NCBI GenBank assembly: GCA_900696485.1
Contig: CAADGG010000010.1
Coordinates: 1 to 64,000, forward strand
Source: an uncultured Pseudomonadota bacterium
GTDB lineage: Bacteria > Myxococcota_A > UBA9160 > PR03
Length of the DNA stretch: 64,000 nucleotides
Direction of reading: 5' to 3'
Below are positions 8,865 to 16,352 of the stretch, piece by piece. The notes beneath the pieces were generated by a model, which made no database searches, had not been told where the DNA came from, and was given only the letters and a program-made list of their open reading frames with translations. A program made the translations under genes and the position numbers. Numbering within the stretch: position 1 is the first letter of the stretch; each line of letters begins with the position of its first letter.

Positions 8865-10017
8865 ACGCCGCGCCCTCGCCCGAGCGCTCCTCGATCGGTA
8901 CGTAGCGCTGATCCGTCGGGCCCACATAGCGACCGCGCGGCCGGTAGATGCGGTTGCTCTGATACTGCTCGAGGACGTGTGCGCACCAGCCCGATACGCG
9001 GCTCGCCGCGAAGACCGGCGTGAAGAGATCGATCGGGATGTCCATGCTGTAGTAGACGGTCGCCGAGTAGAAATCTACGTTCGGAATCAGTCCCTTCCGC
9101 TCGTGCATGTACTCTTCCATCGCCGCGCTCATCTCGTACAGCTCGGGGCGGCCGGTCTCGGCGGTGAGCTCGGCGCTCATGCGCTTCAGGATCGCGGCGC
9201 GCGGATCCCCGTCCTTGTAGACGCGGTGGCCGAAGCCCATCACCTTGCGGCGCGCCGCGAGCGCTTCGTCGAGGTACGACTCGAGTCGCTTCGGCGAACC
9301 GACTTCGAGCAGCATCCGCATCACCTGCTCGTTGGCTCCGCCGTGCAGCTCCCCCTTCAGCGTGCCGATCGCCGCCATGACGCTCGAGTACAGACCCGAG
9401 AGCGTGCTCGAGGTGACACGGGCCGAGAACGCAGACGCGTTGAGTTCATGATCGGCATGCAGGATCAGGCAGGTGTCGAGCTGGCGCACACGGCGCGCCG
9501 AGGGCTCCTTGCCCTGCAGCATGTAGAGGAAGTTCCATGCCAGCGAGCGGCCGGGAAGCGGCTGGAGCGGCCACTGTCCGTTGCGGACGCGGTCGTAGGC
9601 CGCCACGATCGTGGAGAGTCGCGCCGTGAGCCGCACCGCCTTGCGGATGTTGGCGTCCCACGTGAGTACGTTCGAGTCCGGATCGTGCAGGGAGAGTCCT
9701 GCCACGACGGCGTGCAGGAAGTCCATGGGATGCACGGCGGTCGGCAGGCCGTGGAACCAGCCAAAGGACTGCGGCGGAAGCGGCATCGCCTCGTCGAGCT
9801 GACGCTGGAAGCGCGCGAGTTCCTCCGCGCCGGGCAGGCGCCCGAACCAGAGCAGGAACACCACCTCCTCGAAGGTCGCGTGCGCTGCGAGATCCTCGAT
9901 CGTGTAGCCGCGGTAGAGCAGCGTGGAGCCGGCAATCGTGCTGATCGCGGTGCTGCACGCGACGACACCCTCGAGCCCACGGTCGAGAGCGCCCTCGTAG
10001 ATCTGAACGTCGCTCAT
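8851..10017 (-). CDS. gltA: Citrate synthase
   Basis: Condenses acetyl-CoA with oxaloacetate to citrate in the TCA cycle. About 388 residues, the size of short bacterial citrate or 2-methylcitrate synthases. Catalytic regions are present: LILHADHELNAS, the active-site His in LHGGANE, MGFGHRVYKDGDPR, and the Asp in PNVDFYSATVYYSM. The start MSDVQIYEGALDRGLEGVV is typical of the family, so the long upstream in-frame extension was discarded. No propionate genes lie nearby, so citrate synthase is preferred over methylcitrate synthase, but the two cannot be separated here. Confidence 0.92.
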   Translation of the reverse strand: MSDVQIYEGALDRGLEGVVACSTAISTIAGSTLLYRGYTIEDLAAHATFEEVVFLLWFGRLPGAEELARFQRQLDEAMPLPPQSFGWFHGLPTAVHPMDFLHAVVAGLSLHDPDSNVLTWDANIRKAVRLTARLSTIVAAYDRVRNGQWPLQPLPGRSLAWNFLYMLQGKEPSARRVRQLDTCLILHADHELNASAFSARVTSSTLSGLYSSVMAAIGTLKGELHGGANEQVMRMLLEVGSPKRLESYLDEALAARRKVMGFGHRVYKDGDPRAAILKRMSAELTAETGRPELYEMSAAMEEYMHERKGLIPNVDFYSATVYYSMDIPIDLFTPVFAASRVSGWCAHVLEQYQSNRIYRPRGRYVGPTDQRYVPIEERSGEGAASPAR

Positions 10018-10157
10018 CGATGTGCCTCTCGCTGATGAACCGGGGGGAGGATACCGCTCTCCCGGCCCGCGAAGCCACAGCCAGCGACGCGTCGCCGGAC
10101 GCGATCGCCTCGGGAGCCTCTCACTCCGCACGAGCCCCGCCGCTGCGTGTCCCCGGA

Positions 10158-10757
10158 TCAGACGATCGGGGAGTCGAACGCACGCGGAGCGGATCGGCGC
10201 CCCAGGCCCCGAGTCCGCTGGCTGCGGCTCCCCGCTCCGAGCAGGAGCAACGCGGCGGCGGTGACCGAGAGGGCATCGGACGCCGGCTCGGGCACTGTCG
10301 TGATCGTCCACTGCCAGGTATAGCTTTCGATGTCACTGACGCTGTTCATCGCCGCGGTGAACCCGTAGGGGCCGGGCGCCGGGAGCGGCAGGATGGCCGA
10401 GTAGGAGTAGGAGCCGTTGCCCGGAAACACATGGATTCCGAGGCTAGAGTAGACCGGTGTCTCGAAGACCCTCGTCCCGGCATTGAAGTCGCCCGTGTGC
10501 TCGGAGACCTCCACGTCGATGCTCGTGATCGTGTGTCCGGACGGGACCTCGACCGAGAAGACGTCACCCCAGTCCGTCTCCGTAGTCACCGTTCCGGTCA
10601 AGATGTTGGCGCCGGTGTCGAGTGACCCGAGCGGCGTCGGCGTGGTCTCGTCGTAGGATGCAATGTCGCCGTCCAGGTCCTCGTCGTAGTCGAACGCCCG
10701 GGTCGCCACCGGCAGCGTGGACAACAAGACCATGACCATCGTGATACGGATCGACAT
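10158..10757 (-). CDS. PEP-CTERM sorted exported protein
   Basis: 199 residues. Signal peptide (ITMVMVLLSTLPVATRAF), an Asp-rich beta-type body, and at the C-terminus the exosortase recognition motif VPEP, a hydrophobic helix (VTAAALLLLGAG) and a basic end. Such proteins are cleaved and anchored by an exosortase (not in this window) and usually occur with exopolysaccharide production. The start has an ideal AGGAGGAAT site; the upstream in-frame extension is not credible. The body (a possible proprotein-convertase-like beta-sandwich) was not assigned. Confidence 0.8.
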   Translation of the reverse strand: MSIRITMVMVLLSTLPVATRAFDYDEDLDGDIASYDETTPTPLGSLDTGANILTGTVTTETDWGDVFSVEVPSGHTITSIDVEVSEHTGDFNAGTRVFETPVYSSLGIHVFPGNGSYSYSAILPLPAPGPYGFTAAMNSVSDIESYTWQWTITTVPEPASDALSVTAAALLLLGAGSRSQRTRGLGRRSAPRAFDSPIV

Positions 10758-11009
10758 CCGGATTCCTCCTGTCCCCAAGGGTCGGTCAGCGAGTCCAGGA
10801 TCGGTTTTGCCAGACCCACTATAAACAACACCGAAGAGAAGCAGGACGGAAACCACGGCGTCACGGTGGTCCCGGCGACGCTTCCTCGCTCGTGGCCGAA
10901 CAGCGCGCTCGCCCCGCAGATCGCCTCCGCGACGAATTGCCGGTTCCAGTGGGCCGCTTTGCCGACATCCGGGGATGTCCTCAGCGGCTCGGTAGCACGA
11001 TCCTTTGCC
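10758..11009. other. Divergent upstream region
   Basis: 252 bases between the PEP-CTERM gene and the sigma54-type promoter of the DUF3309 gene. It includes a short AT-rich stretch (CACTATAAACAAC) that could be a promoter for the PEP-CTERM gene. No gene seen. Confidence 0.35.
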
Positions 11010-11025
11010 TGGCATCGTCCTTGCA
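11010..11025 (+). promoter_or_regulatory. Sigma54-type promoter for the DUF3309 operon
   Basis: TGGCATCGTCCTTGCA matches the -24/-12 pattern (TGGCAY-N5-TTGCA) with exact GG-N10-GC spacing. It lies about 50 bases before the DUF3309 start. The 11-mer TCGTCCTTGCA repeats immediately downstream (11027-11037). Confidence 0.65.
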
Positions 11026-11074
11026 TTCGTCCTTGCACTGAGCAGGGACACCAACGCCAGCGAAGGCGAGTTCC

Positions 11075-11233
11075 ATCACCCTGGGTACGATCGTGATCAT
11101 CATCCTGGTCCTGATGTTGATCGGCGTCCTGCCGCCCTGGTCGCACAGCCGACAGTGGGGATACGCGCCGAGCGGAGTCCTCGGCACCGTGCTCCTGGTC
11201 CTGATCGTGCTGTTCCTGCTGGGCCGCTTGTAG
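11075..11233 (+). CDS. DUF3309-family small membrane protein, apparent ATC start
   Basis: 52-residue protein: two hydrophobic helices around LPPWSHSRQWGYAPSG, ending LLGRL, the hallmarks of DUF3309 proteins found in stress-gene clusters. Family members begin MTLGTI or MSLGTI; here the matching codons read ATC-Thr-Leu-Gly-Thr-Ile. No ATG, GTG or TTG occurs between the upstream in-frame TGA (11039) and this point, and GAAGG lies eight bases before the ATC. It is therefore either a rare AUC start or a base error. Probably co-transcribed with the BON gene. Confidence 0.75.
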   Translation: MTLGTIVIIILVLMLIGVLPPWSHSRQWGYAPSGVLGTVLLVLIVLFLLGRL

Positions 11234-11300
11234 CGACCGCGGCCGAAGAAACCATCCACCTCCCCCGCGCGACGGTGTCGCAGGGGGCAGGAGACGCTCC

Positions 11301-12357
11301 ATGACATCCATCGTCTCGATCTTCGTGCGCTCGATCACCGGCGCCGCCCTCGTGGCGGCGTTGGCCAGCGCCAGTCCCGCGAGCGCTGCGGACGCACCCG
11401 ACATCTGGATCACGACCAAGGTCAAGATGGCCCTGCTCATGGCCCCGGACGTGAGCGCGACCGCCGTCCGCGTGGATACGACCGAGGGCAAGGTCACGCT
11501 GCACGGCACCGTCTCGAGCGCTGACGAGAAGGCGCGAGCCGAGCGCGCAGCGGCCGGCGTGGAGGGTGCGCGCGAGGTGCGCAATCTGCTCCAGGTCGTC
11601 GACGAGCCCCGCCAGGAATCGATGGCCGTAGCCGACCAGGCACTCTCCGCCGAGGTCCAGAAGCGGCTCGGCGCGGATCCCGCCCTGCAGAAGAGCAGCA
11701 TCGGCGTGAAGTCGGTGAACCAGGGCGTCGTGCTGCTGGAGGGGGAGGCACCGACGCTGAGCACGCACCTGCACGCACTCGCGGTCGCGCGCGCGGTGCC
11801 CGGCGTGAAACAGGTCGCCAGCGAGATCGAGAGCCCGGACACGCTGGCCGACGACGAGATCTGGCGCGACGCGAAGAGCGATCCCATGGCACCCGTAGCG
11901 GCGTCGATGCGGGACGCTTGGATCACCACGGAGGCGAAGGTCCGGCTCATCGCCAACCCAGACACCTCCGCTCGAGACATCAACGTCGACACGGTGGGGG
12001 GGCGCCGTGACCCTCTTCGGCTCCGTGCCCACGGAGGCCGCCAAGCGCACGGCCGAGATGGAGATCCGCAAAGTCGACGGCGTGAAGGGCGTCGAGAACG
12101 CCCTCCAGATCGTGCCGCACGTGTCGGCCGCCGCGGTCGAGCGCCAGGACGAGCAGGTCGCGGACGCCGTCGAGCAGCGGCTGAAGGCGCGTGAGGACCT
12201 GTCGGACGCCAGCATCGACGTGGAGGTGGCGAACGGTGTCACCCGCCTGACGGGGTCGGTCCGGAGCCAGGCCGACCGCCTGACAGCCCTCACCATCGCT
12301 CGCAGCACGGACGGGGTGCGCTCCGTGGTCGGTGACCTCACCGTGAAGCCCGAGTAG
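11301..12357 (+). CDS. Periplasmic BON-domain protein with a frameshift
   Basis: Encodes a signal peptide (VAALASASPASA) and four tandem BON-type repeats, each with the pattern I.V...G.VTL.G.V. BON proteins (OsmY type) are periplasmic or envelope stress proteins that bind membranes. The frame breaks at a run of seven Gs (11996-12002): removing one G restores TVGGAVTLFGSVPTEA and a continuous protein of about 351 residues ending DLTVKPE. This is either a homopolymer sequencing error, a recent mutation, or a phase-variable tract. It follows the DUF3309 gene by 67 bases and has a GGAG ribosome site. Confidence 0.8.
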
Positions 12358-12374
12358 CCTGCCAGGGGCAAGGA

Positions 12375-12406
12375 GGCGCAGCCCGGGCCCAGGATCGGGC
12401 TGCGCC
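12375..12406. terminator. Possible hairpin after the BON gene
   Basis: GGCGCAGCCCG and its exact complement CGGGCTGCGCC form an 11-bp stem with a 10-base loop, 18 bases after the BON stop. No T-tract follows, so it may be an mRNA-stabilising or attenuating hairpin rather than a terminator. Confidence 0.45.
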
Positions 12407-12451
12407 GCTACCTCGCTCCCATTCAGGGAGAGACACCAGAAGGAGTCGATC

Positions 12452-13018
12452 GTGTTCACTCGAGTTCCGGAAGCAAGGAAGCGGAGCGGCAGCCGCCATA
12501 GCCTGGTCGTCGCCTTGGCGGTTCTGGCGCTCTCGAGCACGCCCGCCCTCGCGACGATTCCGCCCGTGGACGCGCCGCCGCCGGCGGCAGGCGAGAGGCT
12601 GCTGGGCGTCCTGGGTTTGCCGGACTGCGCGTGCGAGATCGATGTCGCCGAGCTGCGGCGCTACCGCGACCTCGTCGCGGCCGCAGCGAGCGCGGAGGAG
12701 GCTCGCGCGCTGGCTACCCGCCCGAGCAACTTGGCGCGCCGCGCGCTCGGCGCCGCGCGGCGGCTCGCGCCGTGGAGCGGGAGCCTGCGCGACGCCCATG
12801 GCAAGCTGCTCGGCTACGAGGGGCGCGTCGCGAAGGCACAAACCCCCGCCGAGGCGGCCCGCGAGTTCGAGGGCCTCGTGCGCCTCGCGGACAACGGCGT
12901 CACCGTCGGTGGGAACAGCGGTCGCTGTCACTACACCACGACGGAGATCATCGCAATCGTCCTGGGGTTCATCTTCTTCATCATCCCGGGGATCATCCTG
13001 CTGATCGTGTTCTGCTGA
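12452..13018 (+). CDS. Exported protein with conserved VFC tail
   Basis: 188 residues, unrecognised family. Signal peptide (LAVLALSSTPALA); a helical middle part with two close Cys (LPDCACEID); then a C-terminal segment shared with the 85-residue protein at 8252-8509: EAAREFEGL, DNGVTVGG, a CH pair, TTTEIIAI, FIIPGI and a terminal VFC after one hydrophobic helix. GTG start with AGAAGGAG upstream. Near co-located BON and CsbD genes, so an envelope stress role is plausible but unproven. Confidence 0.72.
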   Translation: MFTRVPEARKRSGSRHSLVVALAVLALSSTPALATIPPVDAPPPAAGERLLGVLGLPDCACEIDVAELRRYRDLVAAAASAEEARALATRPSNLARRALGAARRLAPWSGSLRDAHGKLLGYEGRVAKAQTPAEAAREFEGLVRLADNGVTVGGNSGRCHYTTTEIIAIVLGFIFFIIPGIILLIVFC

Positions 13019-13200
13019 GGAGCCCGCGCCCCGCCCGAGCCGGGTCATCATCCCTGTCGAGAGGTGAGCGAACCCGACCCGGCGCGTCTCGCGTTCGTCC
13101 GAGCGCCCTGGAAGGCCTCGGCCGAGCTCCAAGAGAACGTGCAGGCGCTGCTGCGCCGTCTCGCGCACTTCGGGTGGGTGCGCGATGGGCCGCTCAGAGC

Positions 13201-13388
13201 GTTGCCGAGAATCGGCGGACGGGATTCGGAGCCGGGCGGGAGGCGCACACCCTCCGCCGATGTCCTCGGCCGACGGACTTTGGCGCTTCGCGTGGAGGCG
13301 AACCGGCGGCCTGCGGATTACGGCTCCGGGTGTGCGCCTCCCGCCCGTCGCTGTGCCTGCGCCAGCGGCCGATTTTCGGCAAGCCTGT
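13201..13388 (+). repeat. Structured dispersed repeat, copy A
   Basis: First of three copies of a roughly 189-bp element (others 36208-36396, inverted, and 63011-63199). Ends are hairpin-forming (GCCGA-GAA-TCGGC left, GCCGA-TTT-TCGGC right). Inside is a perfect 19-bp stem: 13234-13252 pairs with 13328-13346. The right end touches the stop codon of the next minus-strand gene. Copy A is the most diverged but keeps the stems. Confidence 0.85.
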
Positions 13389-13756
13389 CAGCCGGCGTCG
13401 GAGGTCCGTGCGGCGTCGTCTCGATGCCTGAGGACTCCGATCAGGAGGACGGCGACGACGATCGCCGCCGCGGCCTCCAACAGGGCGCGGAAGAAGGCGA
13501 CGAAGCCGAGGATCACTCCTATCAGCGATGCCGCGACGATGCTCGCGCACAGCAGGCCGATGGCGAGTGCGGCCCAGCGCACGCGCAGCCATACCCCCAC
13601 CCCGGCGGCGATGCCGAACAGCGCTTGCAGGAAGAAGACGACCACCAGGAGTGGGATCTGCGGAGCCACGAGCATCCCGGGGAGATAGAGCGCCCGGTAG
13701 ATGCCGAAGCCCGCCAGAGCGATGGCGATCAGCGAGAAGGCGGTGGATCGGGTCAT
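13388..13756 (-). CDS. Small integral membrane protein
   Basis: 122 residues, almost all hydrophobic, with about four transmembrane helices (FSLIAIALAGFGIYRALYL; PLLVVVFFLQALFGIAAG; WAALAIGLLCASIVAASLIG; a final AAAAIVVAVLLIGVL). No family recognised. Start at ATG 13756 is the first codon giving a membrane protein. The earlier in-frame sequence is Arg/Gly-rich and overlaps the lipoprotein gene. Last gene of a putative operon from 14638 that includes CsbD. Confidence 0.65.
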   Translation of the reverse strand: MTRSTAFSLIAIALAGFGIYRALYLPGMLVAPQIPLLVVVFFLQALFGIAAGVGVWLRVRWAALAIGLLCASIVAASLIGVILGFVAFFRALLEAAAAIVVAVLLIGVLRHRDDAARTSDAG

Positions 13757-13809
13757 CTCATTCTCGTCCGGGAAACGTCTACCTGCGACCAGCCGCTCGC
13801 CCGCGCCTG

Positions 13810-14022
13810 TCACTCTTCCGACGCTTTCTCGCCGGGTTCCGCGCTCTCGACTGTGGCCTGCGTCTCCGCCCGAGGAGCCTCGCCGATCGGTGCGCCCGCC
13901 TCGGGCGCACTGTCGACCGTGACGTCGGTCTTCCTCGCGGGTTCCTGCGTTTCGTCGGACCCACCGCAGGCGGCGAGCGCCCACGAGAGCCCGAGTACGA
14001 ATGCGATCGCAATGCGCGTCAT
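13810..14022 (-). CDS. Small lipoprotein
   Basis: 70 residues: signal peptide with lipobox LAAC followed by Gly-Gly (cleavage before Cys19 or so), then an acidic, Ala/Glu/Pro-rich low-complexity chain. It should be lipid-anchored in the inner or outer membrane. No function can be assigned. It lies between the CsbD gene and a membrane-protein gene on the same strand, and its ATG has a GAGGGAAAC-type ribosome site. Confidence 0.68.
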   Translation of the reverse strand: MTRIAIAFVLGLSWALAACGGSDETQEPARKTDVTVDSAPEAGAPIGEAPRAETQATVESAEPGEKASEE

Positions 14023-14081
14023 GTTTCCCTCCTCAGGGTCAGGGCGTCAGGGTCAGGGCGCGACGGCCGGCGCGCGCCAGC

Positions 14082-14249
14082 TCAGCCGAGAGCATTCTTC
14101 ACCTTGTCGACCACCTTCTTCACCTTCTGCTTGGCCTTGCCGACCACCTGGTCGACCTTGCCTTCCCGCTTCAGCTTCTCGTTGCCGGTGAGGGCGCCGG
14201 CAGCTTCCTTCACGCGTCCCTTCGCCTCGTCGGTCTTTCCGCCCGTCAT
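14082..14249 (-). CDS. CsbD-family stress protein
   Basis: 55 residues, MTGGKTDEAKGRVKEAAG followed by KLKREGKVDQVVGKAKQKV: the typical Lys/Glu/Gly-rich, probably disordered sequence of CsbD-like general-stress proteins. Start has AGGAGGA upstream. It is 14 bases downstream of the gene ending at 14264 and shares its sigma54-type promoter. A decayed relative lies at about 15085-15189. Confidence 0.85.
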   Translation of the reverse strand: MTGGKTDEAKGRVKEAAGALTGNEKLKREGKVDQVVGKAKQKVKKVVDKVKNALG

Positions 14250-14263
14250 GATCAGCGATCCTC

Positions 14264-14638
14264 CTATCGCGCTTGCGCGCGCTTGCGCGGCCGTCTGGAC
14301 TGCGCGCCCTCGAGCAGATCCGCTGCCAGACGGGTCACCTCGTGGTTCACGCGGCGGATTACGTCGTAGACGGCGTCGATCGACTCGTCCTGGATCCGGC
14401 GCACGTTCGCGAGCCGGTCCTCGAAGCCGTCCAGCCGGCCGAGGATGTCGAGCGGCAGGGCGGCGATCGACTTGTGGATCTCCTCCACCGTGGTAGCGCC
14501 GTTGTCGATGGCCTCGCGGACGAGATCCACCAGCTTGCGGGTGTCGCGGCGAGGGGCTGCACCAGCTCGGGCTCGCGCCGTCTTCTTGGTGCGAGTCGTC
14601 TTCGTGGACTGCTTTGCCGGATGCGCGCTTGCGGTCAT
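14264..14638 (-). CDS. Conserved hypothetical helical protein
   Basis: 124 residues: a Lys/Arg/Thr/Ala-rich N-terminus (about 40 residues, histone-like or disordered), then a helical domain beginning TRKLVDLVREAIDNGATTVE and containing EEIHKSIAALPLDIL, then a basic tail. Similar phasin-like proteins of unknown function occur in proteobacterial stress clusters. Start has an ideal AGGAGGAC site. First gene of a putative four-gene operon (this gene, CsbD, lipoprotein, membrane protein) preceded by a -24/-12 promoter. Confidence 0.65.
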   Translation of the reverse strand: MTASAHPAKQSTKTTRTKKTARARAGAAPRRDTRKLVDLVREAIDNGATTVEEIHKSIAALPLDILGRLDGFEDRLANVRRIQDESIDAVYDVIRRVNHEVTRLAADLLEGAQSRRPRKRAQAR

Positions 14639-14668
14639 GGGTCCTCCTTCTCGGTCAGAGGATTCCGT

Positions 14669-14685
14669 TGCACCGAATGTGCCAG
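14669..14685 (-). promoter_or_regulatory. Sigma54-type promoter for the CsbD operon
   Basis: Minus-strand sequence CTGGCACATTCGGTGCA gives TGGCAC-N5-GTGCA with exact GG-N10-GC spacing, about 30 bases before the start at 14638. Only one core base departs from consensus. Confidence 0.62.
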
Positions 14686-14824
14686 CCGCGCGGACCGGCA
14701 CGGCGCCTACCGGCGCCGGTGTGGGGCAGCGCGCCCCGCGCGCGCACCCGGGCTGGGGCCGATCACCGCGCGGAACACGGATTCCGGGCCGCGGTGGCCG
14801 AGCGCCTCGCCGCTGCCCGTCGTC

Positions 14825-14977
14825 TCAGCCGAGGGGCTTTCGACCCTGGAGAACGCGAATCACGATCACGATGATCGCGATCACCAGGAGGGCGTGAATG
14901 AATCCGCCCATGGTGTACGAGGAAACGAGACCGAGCAGCCACAGAATGATCAAGATGACCACAATGGTTTCGAGCAT
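14825..14977 (-). CDS. lmo0937-type small membrane protein
   Basis: 50 residues with two hydrophobic helices (MLETIVVILIILWLLGLVS and a second starting GGFIHALLVIAIIVIVI), ending RVLQGRKPLG. This matches the lmo0937/DUF5670 peptides found beside CsbD and DUF3309 genes in stress clusters. ATG with AGGAGTGG nearby. Separate transcription unit from the operon at 14638. Role unknown. Confidence 0.78.
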   Translation of the reverse strand: MLETIVVILIILWLLGLVSSYTMGGFIHALLVIAIIVIVIRVLQGRKPLG

Positions 14978-15084
14978 TCCACTCCTCCTTCGCCGGTGAG
15001 GCGGCGTCCCGCGGAACCGTATCGTCAGCAACGCACCGCCGTTGCGGTGCGTCGCCACCCCAGGAGCAGAGCAGAGCGCGACTC

Positions 15085-15189
15085 CGCGGAGCGAATCCTC
15101 GAGGTCGTCGACGACCTTCTTCGCCGCCTGCTCGACCCTTCCCGACCTTCCCGACCGCATGGTCGGCCTGCCCCTCGCGCTTCCCACGT
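15085..15189 (-). pseudogene. Decayed CsbD-like gene
   Basis: Minus-strand translation gives GKREGQADHAVGKVGK and, after a one-base shift, VEQAAKKVVDDL. Together these follow the CsbD protein at 14082-14249 (KREGKVDQVVGKAKQKVKKVV). There is no normal start codon. A degenerate duplicate is the simplest reading. Confidence 0.5.
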
Positions 15190-15322
15190 TGCGTTTCAGT
15201 GTATCCTGTTCTCGGGAGAACCGTTGAAGAAATTCGCCTTCTGCGGGATCGGAACCTCGCCGCGACCGTCCGCCTCACCTACGGTATCCGTCACTCGATC
15301 ACTCACTGGACACGCTGAGATC

Positions 15323-16315
15323 ATGGACTCGGAGGAATCGGACTCGGAGGAATCGGACTCGGAGGAATCGGACTCGGAGGAATCAGGCTCGGCGCTGATG
15401 ACGCCGCGTACGATCACGATCGACGGCAACCGGGTCGCCTACCGGGTCGCCGGCAAGGGGCCGGTGCTGCTGCTCGTGCACGGCATGGCCAGCAGCTCGG
15501 AAACGTGGCGGTACGTCATGCCGGCGTTGGCCAAGAGGTTCACGGTCCTGGCGCCCGACCTGCTCGGACAGGGGCAGTCCGACAAGCCCCGCGGCGACTA
15601 CTCGCTCGGCGCCCATGCCAATACGCTGCGCGACCTGCTGGACACCCTCGGGCACGAGCGGGCCACCGTCGTCGGCCAATCGCTCGGCGGCGGAGTGGCC
15701 ATGCAGTTTGCGTATCAGTTCCCGGAGCGCTGCGAGCGCCTGGTCCTGGTAAACAGCGGCGGATTCGGCCGGGAGGTCACGTTCTACCTCCGGATGCTGA
15801 CCCTCCCCGGATTCGAGTCGGTGTTTCCGCTCTTCTGCACGCCGCAGCTGCGGGATGCCGGGCGCCGGGTCGCCACGTGGCTCGGCCGCGCGGGAGTGCG
15901 GTCCGCGCCCGCCCGTGAGGAGATCTGGCGGAGCTACGCGTCGCTGGCGGACGCCAGGAACCGCCGCGCGTTCTTTCGCAACCTGCGCGACGTGGTCGAC
16001 TTCGGTGGCCAGGCGGTGAGCGCCCTCGGCCGGCTGCACCGGGCAGTTCGGCTCCCGACCTTGATCGTGTGGGGCGCGAGGGATCCGTTCATCCCGGTGA
16101 GTCACGCCCGTGCGGCCCACGACGCCATCCCCGGCAGCCGCCTCGAGATCTTCGAGGGCGTGGGTCATTATCCGCACTGCGAAGCGCCCGAGCGGTTCGT
16201 CGACGTGGTCGTCGACTTCGTCGCCTCCGCGGAGCCCGCCCGGCTGCCGCCGCATTCGCCGCCGGCTGGCAGGCCCACGCGCCCCGGTGTCGACGCCGCG
16301 CCCGCGCCGGACTAG
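15323..16315 (+). CDS. Alpha/beta-hydrolase
   Basis: About 330 residues. Alpha/beta fold with oxyanion motif LLLVHGMASS, nucleophile elbow VVGQSLGGG (Ser120), acid in VWGARDPFIP and His in GVGHYPHCEAPE: a complete triad, substrate unknown. The first 21 residues are Met plus four copies of Asp-Ser-Glu-Glu-Ser from a 15-bp tandem repeat. A second possible start, ATG 15398 (MTPRTITIDGNRVAY), gives a normal family N-terminus, so the repeat may be leader DNA. Ends 37 bases from the converging lipase gene. Confidence 0.85.
   Translation: MDSEESDSEESDSEESDSEESGSALMTPRTITIDGNRVAYRVAGKGPVLLLVHGMASSSETWRYVMPALAKRFTVLAPDLLGQGQSDKPRGDYSLGAHANTLRDLLDTLGHERATVVGQSLGGGVAMQFAYQFPERCERLVLVNSGGFGREVTFYLRMLTLPGFESVFPLFCTPQLRDAGRRVATWLGRAGVRSAPAREEIWRSYASLADARNRRAFFRNLRDVVDFGGQAVSALGRLHRAVRLPTLIVWGARDPFIPVSHARAAHDAIPGSRLEIFEGVGHYPHCEAPERFVDVVVDFVASAEPARLPPHSPPAGRPTRPGVDAAPAPD
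15326..15385. repeat. Four 15-bp tandem repeats
   Basis: GACTCGGAGGAATCG is repeated four times, the last with one change (ATCA). Each unit contains GGAGGAA, a Shine-Dalgarno-like sequence on the plus strand. It sits at or just before the start of the hydrolase gene and is in frame with it. Confidence 0.92.
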
Positions 16316-16352
16316 CCCGCCGCTGCGCTGCGCACGCGGCCCGTCGACGCGG

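Noticed and set aside
13064..13200. Possible ORF before repeat copy A (GTG 13064, MSEPDPARLAFVRAPWKASA)
   Set aside because: No ribosome site, no known family, and it runs into the repeat. It could be the start of a gene cut by the repeat, but unsupported.
15398..15400. Repeat as four alternative ribosome sites for ATG 15398
   Set aside because: The last GGAGG is 17 bases before this ATG, too far for efficient use; the start remains undecided.
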